A DNA stretch of 64,000 nt from Agrobacterium vitis (GTDB lineage Bacteria > Pseudomonadota > Alphaproteobacteria > Rhizobiales > Rhizobiaceae): assembly GCF_014926405.1 (NCBI RefSeq), contig NZ_JACXXJ020000003.1:1471001-1535000 (forward strand), read 5' to 3'. This document shows positions 55,973 to 64,000 of the stretch, one piece after another. The notes under the pieces were generated by a model. It was not told where the DNA came from. It did not search any database and was given only the letters and a program-made list of their open reading frames with translations. The translations under genes and the position numbers were made by a program. Every line of letters begins with the position of its first letter. The first letter of the stretch is position 1.

Positions 55973-57034
55973 TCACCTTAGCGGATCATTGCCAGGAAAA
56001 TCGATGCGCTCCCAGTGCGTGCCGTCATAGCGCAGCAAGTCCTTGCGGCCCATGACCCACAGTACGCCGTCAACTGCCTCGACGGCGGAGACATCCTCGA
56101 TGTCGGGCGTAAGGCCAGAGCGCACCTGTTCAACATGGTGGCCATCGAACACGAACAGCCCGCGCGGATCGGCATAACTGGAGAGATAGAGGCGCCCGTT
56201 GAACATGGTCATACCGTTGAAGCTTGGCCAACCATCGATTCCCCGCAGCGCGTCGAGATCACGGAACCCTGTCTTGTGATTGCCGACCAGGAAGTTTCCG
56301 TCGCGGCCTGCGACCCAAACGCGGTCCTCATTTTCCACCAGGATGGAGAGGAGCCCACGATCCGCCTCGGTCGGGATTTCGGTGAACCGATGGCCGTCAT
56401 ACCAGTAAATATTTTTTTTCTCGCAACAGACATAAATACTTTCCTCTGAAAGGCCATATATGTCCCAGAAGAGCTTTGATGCATTTTCAGTACGTAATTT
56501 TTCAAATTTATCTAAGTTCTCTTGCGTTAATCCTTCCGCTGTTTTCAATAGGTTCATCATTGTCTTGATTTCAGATTTTTTATCTGAGATAGAATCGGGA
56601 CCATCAAGTAAAGTCTTGTCCAAAATATTCCATTTACCCGATGGTGCTCGGGTATGTACTTGGCCTCCGTTGCCACAGGCATATAGCTTTTCACCAATTT
56701 GCCTAATTTTATGCAAATACCCAAGTCGATAATCTTCCTGTAAAGCGAACCTATTGGGCAGAATTTCTTCTCGCGTCTTCGTCGCAAAATTCAGCACAAT
56801 GCCAGTTTCCGATAGCAGATAGAGAACACGATATTCAGCATCTGGAGCCTTATAAAGCGTCATATCCGCCAACGCGAAATCGAAAGTTTCGTATGACCAA
56901 TCACCCGCATTGAATTGACAAACTGCTGTAAAGGGTGCGCCAAGTTCTTGATCGTCCGGCATGGTGCCCAAATAGACGATATCTCGATTGACCGCTCTTA
57001 ACCGTGTAAAGCTGACTTGGCTCTTAGTTTCCAT
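55973..57034 (-). CDS. beta-propeller-like protein, candidate immunity protein, copy 1
   Basis: 353 residues, 11 bp after the toxin stop, the usual place of a cognate immunity gene. The blade-like strands are as in the next gene (DIVYLGTMPDDQELGAPFTA, RVLYLLSETGIVLNF, EKLYACGNGGQVHTR, ESIYVCCEKKNIYWYDG, DRVWVAGRDGNFLVG). The middle third carries many Lys, Asn and Ile codons and low G+C (about 56400-56800), unlike the GC-rich ends. This pattern suggests a recently exchanged specificity segment between conserved ends. No signal peptide, so it would protect in the cytoplasm, consistent with a nuclease-type toxin. Protein family not recognised by name. Confidence 0.72.
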   Translation of the reverse strand: METKSQVSFTRLRAVNRDIVYLGTMPDDQELGAPFTAVCQFNAGDWSYETFDFALADMTLYKAPDAEYRVLYLLSETGIVLNFATKTREEILPNRFALQEDYRLGYLHKIRQIGEKLYACGNGGQVHTRAPSGKWNILDKTLLDGPDSISDKKSEIKTMMNLLKTAEGLTQENLDKFEKLRTENASKLFWDIYGLSEESIYVCCEKKNIYWYDGHRFTEIPTEADRGLLSILVENEDRVWVAGRDGNFLVGNHKTGFRDLDALRGIDGWPSFNGMTMFNGRLYLSSYADPRGLFVFDGHHVEQVRSGLTPDIEDVSAVEAVDGVLWVMGRKDLLRYDGTHWERIDFPGNDPLR

Positions 57035-57045
57035 TTAAAAATCTC

Positions 57046-58440
57046 TTAGTGGTGTGTAGCACGGGTACCATTTGACAGAATGTTGTAGGTTTCAGTACCC
57101 TCAACTGGTGGCATTATCGTTGTCCTCCCTAATATGTCCGAAAACAACGACGGCTGTTTTCTTAGAGCCTGAAATATCTCCAAGGTGCATTCACCCTGTG
57201 TAGCACTAATAGCTGTGAGAGCGGAGATGTCCGTTATGCTGTCTATATCCAAAGTCCCCTGCGGCGTGCTGCCTCCTGAACCTCTCAGAGCTATCTCGTC
57301 ATCCGCCTGATGCGCCAGTCCATGTTCACTCCCCGCGTCTGCCTTATATCCCTTCAAACAAATCGACGGTCCCTGTCCGAACGTTGGCAATCCAGGAATT
57401 CGTTTCTGCCCTTTCTCGGCCTCTGCACGATTACCGTAACGCAGTGTGTAATCCGGCACGATATGGTGCGCCTGATAATCAGAACCACATTCGACACCGC
57501 AGACATTCTTGATATCATCATAGGCGCCTGTAACGCATCGGCACTCCCTTTTGCGCTTCTGTTGCCCCGTGATCTTGGTGTTTCCGTCCGTCCGCCCATT
57601 GGCCGGCGCCGTCGTTTGCTTTTCCTCAAGTTCCTGCTTCTTTCCAGGTTCGGTCGGGGCCGTGTCGGTTGGGACACCATTATCGATAGGAGTATTCGTG
57701 TGAGTCGGTTGTGTCTTTAGAAAGCCATGACTCAACCAGTCCGTCGGCTCATTGACGTTCTGCTTCAGATAATAGTCAGCCGCCCCCATCAGCTCCATAG
57801 CGCCTGCACCGCTCGGATTGATCGCTCGGATGTTTTTAAGCCCGTTGATGATGGTCCACCATCGCGATCCATCCGACGCTGTCTGCTTCGTATCGGTCGG
57901 CTGGGTTTGGGCGGGTTTTGTAAATTGTCCGGTCGTATCGTTGAAGGCGTATTCCTTGCCAGGTTCGAAGGTCATGGGCGTCGCATCGCTCATGACCAGA
58001 CCTTCCTGGCTCCGGCTAGCGGACGGTTGTTCTAAAGGAGGCGTTGGCTTAAAATCCTTCGACCCCGTGTACCAAACAAGTTTACCGACGGTATTCTTGT
58101 TGTTCATATACCATTCGTCGGTGTCGCGGGTGGCCCATTGGCCTTCGATACGGACATTGCGCGAATGAGTTTTGCGATGGCACACAGAGCCAACAGTGTT
58201 CGATTTGACGCCAAGACCCACGCCCGGCTCGTCGCCGAAGCATTTCGTGACAACCGAATTTTGCTTGTGGGCGCGCTGCCCAGTCATATGCACTGTCGCG
58301 GCCGTGCCGGCTGCGTCGGATTGGTAGGCTATAATATTGTATGGCACGCAGGCATGCGGCGAGCGGCAAACATCAGGATATTTCGAGATGATCAGACCCA
58401 ATCGCGTCTCGCGGCTTGCCTCTTGCGATGGATAGCTCAT
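57046..58440 (-). CDS. T6SS effector: DUF4150 (PAAR-like) domain with C-terminal nuclease-like toxin
   Basis: 464 residues from ATG 58440, which overlaps the upstream stop (ATGA); a longer frame to 58845 is only a shadow of the adaptor gene. N-terminal DUF4150/PAAR-like tip domain, residues about 30-130 (SPHACVPYNIIAYQSD, GDEPGVGLGVKSNTVGSVC). Then a Pro/Thr-rich linker (about 160-295). The C-terminal toxin-like domain, about 300-464, has paired cysteines (CRC..CGVEC), a QAHHIVPDYTLRYG block with His325, His326 and Asp330, and a second histidine pair in SEHGLAHQ (His373, His377). This layout resembles HNH-like or other metal-dependent nuclease toxins. DUF4150 proteins load on VgrG spikes with help from DUF2169 adaptors, as in Agrobacterium vgrG2-type loci. 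Nuclease activity is inferred only. Confidence 0.82.
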   Translation of the reverse strand: MSYPSQEASRETRLGLIISKYPDVCRSPHACVPYNIIAYQSDAAGTAATVHMTGQRAHKQNSVVTKCFGDEPGVGLGVKSNTVGSVCHRKTHSRNVRIEGQWATRDTDEWYMNNKNTVGKLVWYTGSKDFKPTPPLEQPSASRSQEGLVMSDATPMTFEPGKEYAFNDTTGQFTKPAQTQPTDTKQTASDGSRWWTIINGLKNIRAINPSGAGAMELMGAADYYLKQNVNEPTDWLSHGFLKTQPTHTNTPIDNGVPTDTAPTEPGKKQELEEKQTTAPANGRTDGNTKITGQQKRKRECRCVTGAYDDIKNVCGVECGSDYQAHHIVPDYTLRYGNRAEAEKGQKRIPGLPTFGQGPSICLKGYKADAGSEHGLAHQADDEIALRGSGGSTPQGTLDIDSITDISALTAISATQGECTLEIFQALRKQPSLFSDILGRTTIMPPVEGTETYNILSNGTRATHH

Positions 58441-59507
58441 GCCAGCACCTCCGTCAGTCCATGCAGGCTGGCGCGTGGCAGGCTGGCCGCTTCCCGATCC
58501 GCAAACGGCCTGTCTGACAGGTTGATACATAGAAAATTCGGGCAGATCGGCAGCCAGGCGCGCCAGGTCAAATCGACGTTCCGGGCGCCATTGCGAAAGT
58601 CGATATGCACGCCGTCGAGGTTGAGCTGCACCACAACCTCGCGGCCGTCGCGCCACCGATAGCTCGCAACAGGGCGCAGCGCAGGGAGCGCGAACTTGAA
58701 CGTCCCGCCGCCAGGCGTCAGTCTCGCCATCTCCACCATCTCGTCGCCCGCCAGAAAACCTGGATAGATCATCGACGGATGGGCCGAATGATAAAACCGA
58801 TAGTCGAAATCGACGGGAAGCTGAGGATGACGATGCGCCTGCCAAGTGTCGTCATAGGTGCCAGCATATCTCTGGCGAAAATACCAGAATGGCGCCACCG
58901 GTCCGAGGCCTAGCGGCTTGCGTGCAAAAAACGGATCTGAATAGTCTTCTTCGGCGTCATCGATGCGTGGTGCTGGCACTGATGCGGATGACAGCGCCTG
59001 TTCGGGCGTCGGCCTCGATACACCTATCGGATTGCCGGGAACGCTGGGCGAGCCCAGTCCTTCGATGTGGCCATCGCCGGCTGCCAATCGATAATCAATC
59101 GGAACCTCGGTCGCTTCCTGCGGATCTGACAAGCGCCATTTGCCTGCGGTGCAGATCCAGGACCGTGCTCCTGTCACCCGAATGGCATGAGAAAGCTGTC
59201 CAACCTTGATCGCAACGAGCCAGTCCTGTTTGGCGCGCCCGTCCGGCGCATAGGCTGCACCGAGAAACGTGATGTCGCTTGCCGGTTTGAATGGAATGAG
59301 ATCAGCAGCTTTGATCAGAGGTGAGGTATGGGGATTGCCGTCATACTCATCCACCAGCACGATATCCTGCCGGTCACTGAGTTGAAGAGAGCCGTCCGCG
59401 TTGACCTGATAACGTCCTCGCACCGCGATCACGCCCATATCCTCGCCATCGCGATGGGCTTGCTCGAAACCGATGGCAGCAAAGCGCGTGAGATTTTTCC
59501 CCAGCAT
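58437..59507 (-). CDS. DUF2169 T6SS effector adaptor/chaperone
   Basis: 356 residues from ATG 59507, 10 bp after the vgrG stop. Diagnostic DUF2169 blocks: FEQAHRDGEDMGVIAVRGRY, VDEYDGNPHTSPLIKAADLI, KPASDITFLGAAYAPDGRA and, later, GPVAPFWYFRQRYAGTYDDT with FDYRFYHSAHPSMIYPGFLA. Known members bind PAAR-type effectors and help load them onto VgrG. Translationally coupled to the toxin gene by ATGA. Nothing looks degenerate. Confidence 0.9.
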   Translation of the reverse strand: MLGKNLTRFAAIGFEQAHRDGEDMGVIAVRGRYQVNADGSLQLSDRQDIVLVDEYDGNPHTSPLIKAADLIPFKPASDITFLGAAYAPDGRAKQDWLVAIKVGQLSHAIRVTGARSWICTAGKWRLSDPQEATEVPIDYRLAAGDGHIEGLGSPSVPGNPIGVSRPTPEQALSSASVPAPRIDDAEEDYSDPFFARKPLGLGPVAPFWYFRQRYAGTYDDTWQAHRHPQLPVDFDYRFYHSAHPSMIYPGFLAGDEMVEMARLTPGGGTFKFALPALRPVASYRWRDGREVVVQLNLDGVHIDFRNGARNVDLTWRAWLPICPNFLCINLSDRPFADREAASLPRASLHGLTEVLA

Positions 59508-59517
59508 GCACGCGCCC

Positions 59518-61743
59518 TCAGTTCAGATCGATGACTTCGCCGTTGATCTGGACATGTCCCGATGCGGCGAAGTTAAACTTGGTGCCGACGATCGTAACAT
59601 TACCAGCCTTGTCCATCATCAGCTTGGATTCGCCACATTTGATGATGAATTCCTCGCCAGCGTTGATGGTCATGGTGTGACCTACGGTGGTGTTCTTGTA
59701 GAGACCGATCTGTTCGGTTCGGGCAATGCCAATGGTGTCGGAGCGAAATTTTTCGATCACCGTGTTGACGATGCCGCTGATCGGCAGAATTTTGCCCAAC
59801 AGTCCGCCAAGGGTCGATCCCGTCGATGCCTGCTCCGTGCCGGCTGCCGTTCTGAAGTTGCCGGCGTTGGTGACATCCGCATTCGCCGATAGAGATGCAA
59901 CCTCCGCCGTTACTCCCGTCGAAGCCATGGCCCCGGCGAATTCCTGCAACAGACCGTGACCGATAGCGGACGAACCATTCTTACTGTCTATGCCACCAGC
60001 CGCCGCGATACTGGCAAGAGAGGCGAACAGAGAAGAGCTTGCACCTCCGCCAACGGTGACATTTTTAGACCCGCCGATTTTTTCCTGATGATTCTGGCCG
60101 ACGTCAATTGATTTATTCTGCCCGATACTCTCGACCTGATGAGCGTCGACCCGTTTGACGCGATTATTCAACACTTTGATCGTCTGATCCTTCTGGGCAT
60201 GGAAGAACATGTTCTCCTTGCCGTTCTCATCCTCGAAGGTCATCTCGTTGAAGCCGCTACCTTTATGGGTGTTGGAGCGCAGCACCATGCGGGTCTTGTT
60301 GGCGGGCAGGTCGTAGGGCACCGGGTTTTTCGGGTTCGGCACCACGCCAATGACCAGAGGCCGATCCGGATCGCCATCAACGAATGACACCATTACTTCC
60401 ATGCCGATGCGGGGAATGACCTGCGCACCCCAGCTGCCACCGCCCCAGGCCTGGGCGACGCGCACCCAGCAGGTATCACTGCCGTCCTTCTGGGCTTTTC
60501 TATCCCAGGGGAACCATAATTTTAGTCGTCCGTATTGATCCGTATGGATCTCTTCGCCCGATGGCCCGGCGACAATCGCCACCTGCGCACCCTCAATGCG
60601 CGGGCGCTTGGTCTCCCGGTGTGGCGTCAGCGGAACCCGCGACGGAATAGCCTCGAACGCATTGCGATATTCCGGTTCGTTCTCCGTCGTCTCATAGGAG
60701 CGATCAACGACCCAATGGGTAATATGGGTGATGACATGCTCTTCGTATTTATGTTCCGGATGCGGCTCCTCGTAAGGGGTGAACCGACGGCCAGGTTCCA
60801 GGAAACGCACATTGGACTGGCCCGTCACCCGCTCATGATCGGCTTCCACAGCCTGCATCCGAAACGTCTCGGCCACTTCGGCCTCTTTGACATCGGAGAT
60901 GCGGGCTGGATATTCGTAAAGCTCGCGCTGCTTGGCGCCTGGCATCTGGATCAGTGACGGCGTGACATTCAGCGGAACCGTGCTCGGCGTCTCGAAATTC
61001 CAATCCGCACCGGCGCGCTGGCCAGGGACATAGGAGAATTGCCGCATCCATTCGTTGATATGGTTGCGATCCGAGGAGCCTTGGGCAAGACGCACATTCT
61101 GTTCGCCTTCTGCTGAGGCCGATGGGTTGCTCCAGGCTACCTTGCTGTCGCTGACCTTCAGGCGGTGAACGCCGGTCTCATGTTCAAACCAGTAGAACAA
61201 CCCTTCTTGCTCGAAGCGACGCAGCAGATAATCGAGATCGGTCTCGTTCCACTGCGTTGAATATTCCCGCGACGGCGGCGTTTTATGCAGAGGGGCATAT
61301 GCGGGGGCCGGAATGCCATGCTCAGAGAACAATGTCTCCATCACCTGGATGGCCGTCATGTTCTGCCAGATCCGGCAATCTGAGCGGCGCGACAGCAGCC
61401 ACAGTTGCGGACGGATGGTCAGGGTATAGGAGCGCAGACCACGGGTCACCGGCGGTCCCTCGGACAGATTGGTCACAAGTCCATTAAAGGGCCGTCGCAC
61501 GCCCTCGCCATCAAGCTCGCCCTGGCGGATTTCCAGGGAGACATCGACCAGTTTGCCGATCAGCTCTTCCGGCTTGACTGCCTCACGCTTGGCGCGAACC
61601 GAAAGGGTGATCTCAAACAGACGATTGACGCCTTCCTCCACCATCATTCGCTCAGGCAAAAGCTGGTCCTCACCCAAGGGCGAGGATAGTTTCAGCACAC
61701 GACTGGCCTGAATGAAATCGGTCGGCGACAGAACGTCGTCCAT
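59518..61743 (-). CDS. vgrG: VgrG, type VI secretion spike protein
   Basis: 741 residues from ATG 61743, with GGGGG 5 bp upstream (a TTG four codons earlier is possible). gp27-like region about 1-380 (LRSYTLTIRPQLWLLSRRSD, YWFEHETGVHRLKVSD), gp5-like OB-fold about 385-470 (WDRKAQKDGSDTCWVRVAQA, GWGGGSWGAQVIPRIGMEV-like text) and a repeat-rich needle to the end (NRVKRVDAHQVESIGQNKSI, VGQNHQEKIGGSKNV). No C-terminal enzymatic extension; the end is HVQINGEVIDLN. It would cap the Hcp tube and carry the downstream DUF4150 effector. First gene of the operon. No hcp, tss or clpV genes are in the window. Confidence 0.93.
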   Translation of the reverse strand: MDDVLSPTDFIQASRVLKLSSPLGEDQLLPERMMVEEGVNRLFEITLSVRAKREAVKPEELIGKLVDVSLEIRQGELDGEGVRRPFNGLVTNLSEGPPVTRGLRSYTLTIRPQLWLLSRRSDCRIWQNMTAIQVMETLFSEHGIPAPAYAPLHKTPPSREYSTQWNETDLDYLLRRFEQEGLFYWFEHETGVHRLKVSDSKVAWSNPSASAEGEQNVRLAQGSSDRNHINEWMRQFSYVPGQRAGADWNFETPSTVPLNVTPSLIQMPGAKQRELYEYPARISDVKEAEVAETFRMQAVEADHERVTGQSNVRFLEPGRRFTPYEEPHPEHKYEEHVITHITHWVVDRSYETTENEPEYRNAFEAIPSRVPLTPHRETKRPRIEGAQVAIVAGPSGEEIHTDQYGRLKLWFPWDRKAQKDGSDTCWVRVAQAWGGGSWGAQVIPRIGMEVMVSFVDGDPDRPLVIGVVPNPKNPVPYDLPANKTRMVLRSNTHKGSGFNEMTFEDENGKENMFFHAQKDQTIKVLNNRVKRVDAHQVESIGQNKSIDVGQNHQEKIGGSKNVTVGGGASSSLFASLASIAAAGGIDSKNGSSAIGHGLLQEFAGAMASTGVTAEVASLSANADVTNAGNFRTAAGTEQASTGSTLGGLLGKILPISGIVNTVIEKFRSDTIGIARTEQIGLYKNTTVGHTMTINAGEEFIIKCGESKLMMDKAGNVTIVGTKFNFAASGHVQINGEVIDLN

Positions 61744-62124
61744 GGAAGCCCCCAAATGTCGTTTTCAAAATCAACAGATCGTATTGCTGGCCACGCAATG
61801 GCTATTCTAATATTCACTCATGAAGTGTCGCAATCACGACATTGAATCTGGAACCTAGATCACCCTACCAAAAGGTCAAGGTCTCGGTTGTAGATTTTTG
61901 TCTGGTTGTGCTTTCGCAGCAATTCGCTTTAAACAGTCGCTTTTTGTTGAGCAACAGGCCAAAACCCAAGCATCCTGACCCATCAGTGCCATCAAAAGCT
62001 GCACACCCCTGCCGGAGTAAGTTCGAGGATCAATGAGCATGATCTTCGAAATCAATCATCTGCGTTCATCGCAACGAATATGATTTCATTCTCATTTATT
62101 GCGCGCCGCTACAATAAGGGGCAG
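61744..62124. other. promoter region of the vgrG operon, no gene
   Basis: About 380 bp, AT-rich between 61780 and 62110. It must contain the vgrG operon promoter and the end of the WGR gene's transcript. No clear repeat or operator was found. Confidence 0.4.
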
Positions 62125-62382
62125 CTATTCAGTGCGATTGACCTCGGAATAACCCCGTCGTTTCTTTGTGCGCTCCAGGTGGGAAACGGCCAAATCCGCG
62201 TCTTCCTGGCGATCGAAGGTTTCAATCATCGTCTGGCCGCCTGAGCCGATCCGGCCCCAGTTGCGAATAACTGATGCGCCACCAAACAGTGTTGGCTGGA
62301 TTGCAAGCAAGTAGAAGCGTCGCATGTTCTGCGTCGTGTCAATGCGGTGAAGATGAACCAGGTCTTTCGCGTCTTTTTCCAT
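62125..62382 (-). CDS. short WGR-domain protein, second copy
   Basis: 85 residues from ATG 62382 (MEKDAKDLVHLHRIDTTQNM). Core RRFYLLAIQPTLFGGASVIR, NWGRIGSGGQTMIETFDRQE and a basic end ERTKKRRGYSEVNRTE. Clearly related to the protein at 52968-53240 (AWGRIGTRGQQM). Both lack any fused catalytic domain. Small WGR proteins of this size are common on rhizobial plasmids; function unknown. A longer start at 62550 lacks support. Confidence 0.8.
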   Translation of the reverse strand: MEKDAKDLVHLHRIDTTQNMRRFYLLAIQPTLFGGASVIRNWGRIGSGGQTMIETFDRQEDADLAVSHLERTKKRRGYSEVNRTE

Positions 62383-62459
62383 GACCGCATTGTTGTTTCC
62401 TCTTGGAGCTGCGTCCAACGACTTTTCTGAATCGATACGGCTTGATTGATTCAAAGCCT

Positions 62460-62657
62460 TTATGAACCGCCGCTGTTGGACAATACCGAAATGGGCCAGG
62501 TGGTTTTGTCCCATTCGGGTTGCAGCGCGATCCCGCTGACAAATTCGCAATGACGGCCAATGTGCTCTTTTGCGGGCGCAAGATCATCCGTCGAAGATGG
62601 CACCAAACGCGCGGTGTCCCGGAATCTCTTGATAAGATGCACGGTCGAAGATGCCAT
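62460..62657 (-). CDS. hypothetical small protein
   Basis: 65 codons from ATG 62657: MASSTVHLIKRFRDTARLVP, then SSTDDLAPAKEHIGRHCEFV. The balanced composition and position just upstream of the WGR gene on the same strand argue for a real gene, but the ribosome site is weak and no family is recognised. Confidence 0.35.
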   Translation of the reverse strand: MASSTVHLIKRFRDTARLVPSSTDDLAPAKEHIGRHCEFVSGIALQPEWDKTTWPISVLSNSGGS

Positions 62658-62740
62658 GAGGATCTTCGATATGTCGTGTTGAGGCTTGACGTTCTCTATC
62701 GATGATGAGAACATAAAGTGAACATTGATCGGAGGCGACC

Positions 62741-62950
62741 ATGAACACAGCCGACATTGCAATTCAAAACGCCAGGCAGGAAATATCCAAGATACGAGCC
62801 GCCCGTGAGGTCCACATGGCTCAACGCTTGGAAATGCAACGCAAGGCAGAGGCCATGATACGTCGTCCTCCGACATATATGGTAAGGAAATACGGCGGCC
62901 AGCAACTCACTCTCAACATCGGGGCGGGCCATGCAAACAAAGCCAATTGA
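62741..62950 (+). CDS. hypothetical small plasmid protein
   Basis: 69 residues after a good ribosome site (GGAGGC, 4-5 bp). Helical and charged: MNTADIAIQNARQEISKIRA, HMAQRLEMQRKAEAMIRRPP, ending LTLNIGAGHANKAN. It overlaps the next gene by 20 bp, suggesting translational coupling. No domain recognised. Confidence 0.55.
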   Translation: MNTADIAIQNARQEISKIRAAREVHMAQRLEMQRKAEAMIRRPPTYMVRKYGGQQLTLNIGAGHANKAN

Positions 62951-63170
62951 ACCCCAGGTTCATGATGAGGCGGCTCATCTCATCGCTTGGCACGATGGAG
63001 ACGCGACGGCTGCCATCCGGACTTTGCTCAAAGATTGTCGCCATCTTCATGAACAGTTGCGGCTGGCGGCGGTTGCAATGGGCTGCGGATATACAAGAGG
63101 CTGGATGCCAACAGCCGAGCCGAAACACCTCGACGTCGAAGCGGCCTCGACTGGTTGCAAAGAAACGTAG
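62931..63170 (+). CDS. hypothetical small plasmid protein, overlaps previous gene
   Basis: 79 residues: MQTKPIEPQVHDEAAHLIAW, HDGDATAAIRTLLKDCRHLH, EQLRLAAVAMGCGYTRGWMP. Likely co-translated with the gene before it. The balanced codon use and helical periodicity suggest a genuine product, and similar small proteins occur near conjugation genes of rhizobial plasmids from general recollection. Function unknown. Confidence 0.55.
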   Translation: MQTKPIEPQVHDEAAHLIAWHDGDATAAIRTLLKDCRHLHEQLRLAAVAMGCGYTRGWMPTAEPKHLDVEAASTGCKET

Positions 63171-63232
63171 CCGCGCCCAATGTGAACAAAACGGATAGGT
63201 ATAGATCGCCCTGTTGACAGGAGCGTACCACG

Positions 63233-64000
63233 TCAGTCTTCATCCGACTTCGTAACTTTGGGTACGGCAATGGACGTTGTTGCCGTATGGGGGTGGTGGA
63301 ACCTATTCTCTCCAACGCAGGCTTTCATGTCTTCGCGTCGAAACCAGATGGCGCGCCCGCAGCGTAGCGGTGCATTGCCAGCAGTAAAGACGATTTGCTC
63401 GTCGCTGCGCATGCGCAGAACCTCATGCGGCAGGATCAACGGCCGGCGGCTGAGCTGCTTTGATCGCGACCGTGACGATCCCTTCATTCCGGAGGAGCGA
63501 TTGGTTTGGTCGACCTCAACCGTGGTGTCGCCACATCGCTTCGAGATGTAGTCTGCAGTATCAGGATCATTGATCGCCGCAAATGATATCCACGACGCGG
63601 ATTCGAACCATTTGGACGTCGCGTCCCGACCCCCATAAGCCTCGCGCATCTGGCCCAGCGACTGGAAGATCAGCGTCAGCGTGATGCCGTATTTACGACC
63701 TGCATCGCGGGCAGTTTCAAGGATGCGCAGGTATCCGAGACGAGCCACTTCATCGAGCAGGAAGAGCGTGCGCCCATTCACATCACCATTGCGATTGTAA
63801 ATGGCGTTGAGCAGCGAGCCGATGACGACACGCGCCAGGCCGGGATGCGCTTCCAGCACCTTCATATCAAGTGCGATGAAGATGTCCGTTCCGCCCTCGG
63901 AGAGATCGTCGGTTGAGAAACTATCGCCCGACACAAGACCGGCATAGTTCGGATAGGACAGCCAGTGTGTCTCCTTCACCGCGTTCGCGTAGACACCGGA
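63233..64000 (-). CDS. traG: TraG/VirD4-type conjugation coupling protein, C-terminal part
   Basis: About 255 codons are visible and the 5' end lies beyond the window; the frame is open to 64000. Walker B LFLLDEVARLGYLRILETAR, FIALDMKVLEAHPGLARVVI, the conserved IFQSLGQMREAYG and WISFAAINDPDTADYISKRC, then LPHEVLRMRSDEQIVFTAGN. This is the ATPase domain of T4SS coupling proteins of Ti-plasmid-like conjugation systems. It links the relaxosome to the transfer channel in the inner membrane. Its presence supports a conjugative or mobilisable replicon. Confidence 0.92.
   Translation of the reverse strand, partial: SGVYANAVKETHWLSYPNYAGLVSGDSFSTDDLSEGGTDIFIALDMKVLEAHPGLARVVIGSLLNAIYNRNGDVNGRTLFLLDEVARLGYLRILETARDAGRKYGITLTLIFQSLGQMREAYGGRDATSKWFESASWISFAAINDPDTADYISKRCGDTTVEVDQTNRSSGMKGSSRSRSKQLSRRPLILPHEVLRMRSDEQIVFTAGNAPLRCGRAIWFRREDMKACVGENRFHHPHTATTSIAVPKVTKSDED

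Noticed and set aside
57046..58845. 599-codon frame as the toxin gene
   Set aside because: The first 135 codons overlap the DUF2169 gene in another frame and have no family similarity. The ATG at 58440 with the ATGA overlap gives a normal DUF4150 start.
1..64000. CRISPR array, tRNA or rRNA genes, repABC origin
   Set aside because: No regularly spaced repeats, no tRNA-like cloverleaf text such as GTTCGAATC and no RepA/B/C-like protein were seen on reading either strand.

Overview
The window looks like part of an accessory replicon, probably a plasmid or integrated plasmid-like region, of a Rhizobiaceae bacterium (Rhizobium/Agrobacterium group). The evidence is a TraG-type conjugation coupling protein, a DUF736 protein and small plasmid-type genes, an Agrobacterium-like vgrG/DUF2169/DUF4150 type VI secretion (T6SS) cassette, a PraR-like XRE regulator, HWE histidine kinases, cytoplasmic chemoreceptors ending in WEEF, and many insertion sequences and gene relics. 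No rRNA, tRNA, CRISPR array, replication origin or core housekeeping cluster was seen.

Layout. 1-9.6 kb: broken IS1182, an IS5-family element with a 3-bp target duplication, a NUDIX-like gene, a large PAS hybrid kinase, and an IS630 element split by an IS110/IS1111-type element. 10-15.5 kb: PAS chemoreceptor, a small unknown protein, an HD-GYP protein, a LysE-type exporter, and ArsR, IS5 and asparagine-synthase relics. 15.6-19.7 kb: a GGDEF-EAL protein followed by two orphan amino-acid-type binding proteins. 20.5-26.4 kb: a four-gene signalling operon (CHASE3/GAF hybrid kinase, CheR, CheB, REC-HWE kinase). 27.2-34.4 kb: a catabolic and uptake locus (ribokinase, GntR regulator, RpiB-like isomerase, hydroxyacid dehydrogenase, ABC transporter with two binding proteins). 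35-43.4 kb: IS630 relic, second copies of the small-protein and chemoreceptor pair, XRE regulator with a strong inverted repeat, second GGDEF-EAL protein, frameshifted chemoreceptor, LuxR-type regulator. 44.1-47.9 kb: Tn3-family transposon. 48-53.4 kb: plasmid-type genes, SDR/AraC pair, a second IS110 element, DUF736, HU, WGR. 53.8-61.7 kb: a tightly packed minus-strand T6SS vgrG operon. 62-64 kb: small plasmid genes and the end of traG.

How it fits together. Signal transduction dominates: two GGDEF-EAL proteins, one HD-GYP protein, three sensor kinases, two readable PAS chemoreceptors plus a dead one, and CheB/CheR. These would feed second-messenger and chemotaxis pathways that are probably encoded elsewhere. 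The catabolic locus is a self-contained uptake and breakdown unit with its own repressor site. The T6SS operon runs VgrG carrier, DUF2169 adaptor, DUF4150 (PAAR-like) toxin, then two mosaic paralogous proteins, a small unknown protein and an AP2-like protein. No T6SS structural genes are present, so it is an orphan effector island.

Most notable: the T6SS operon with tandem paralogues conserved at both ends but divergent in the middle; two IS110-type elements whose 3' noncoding segments contain short matches to their own insertion flanks, as expected for guide RNAs; a duplicated small-protein/chemoreceptor module; and an 11-bp perfect inverted repeat upstream of the XRE regulator.
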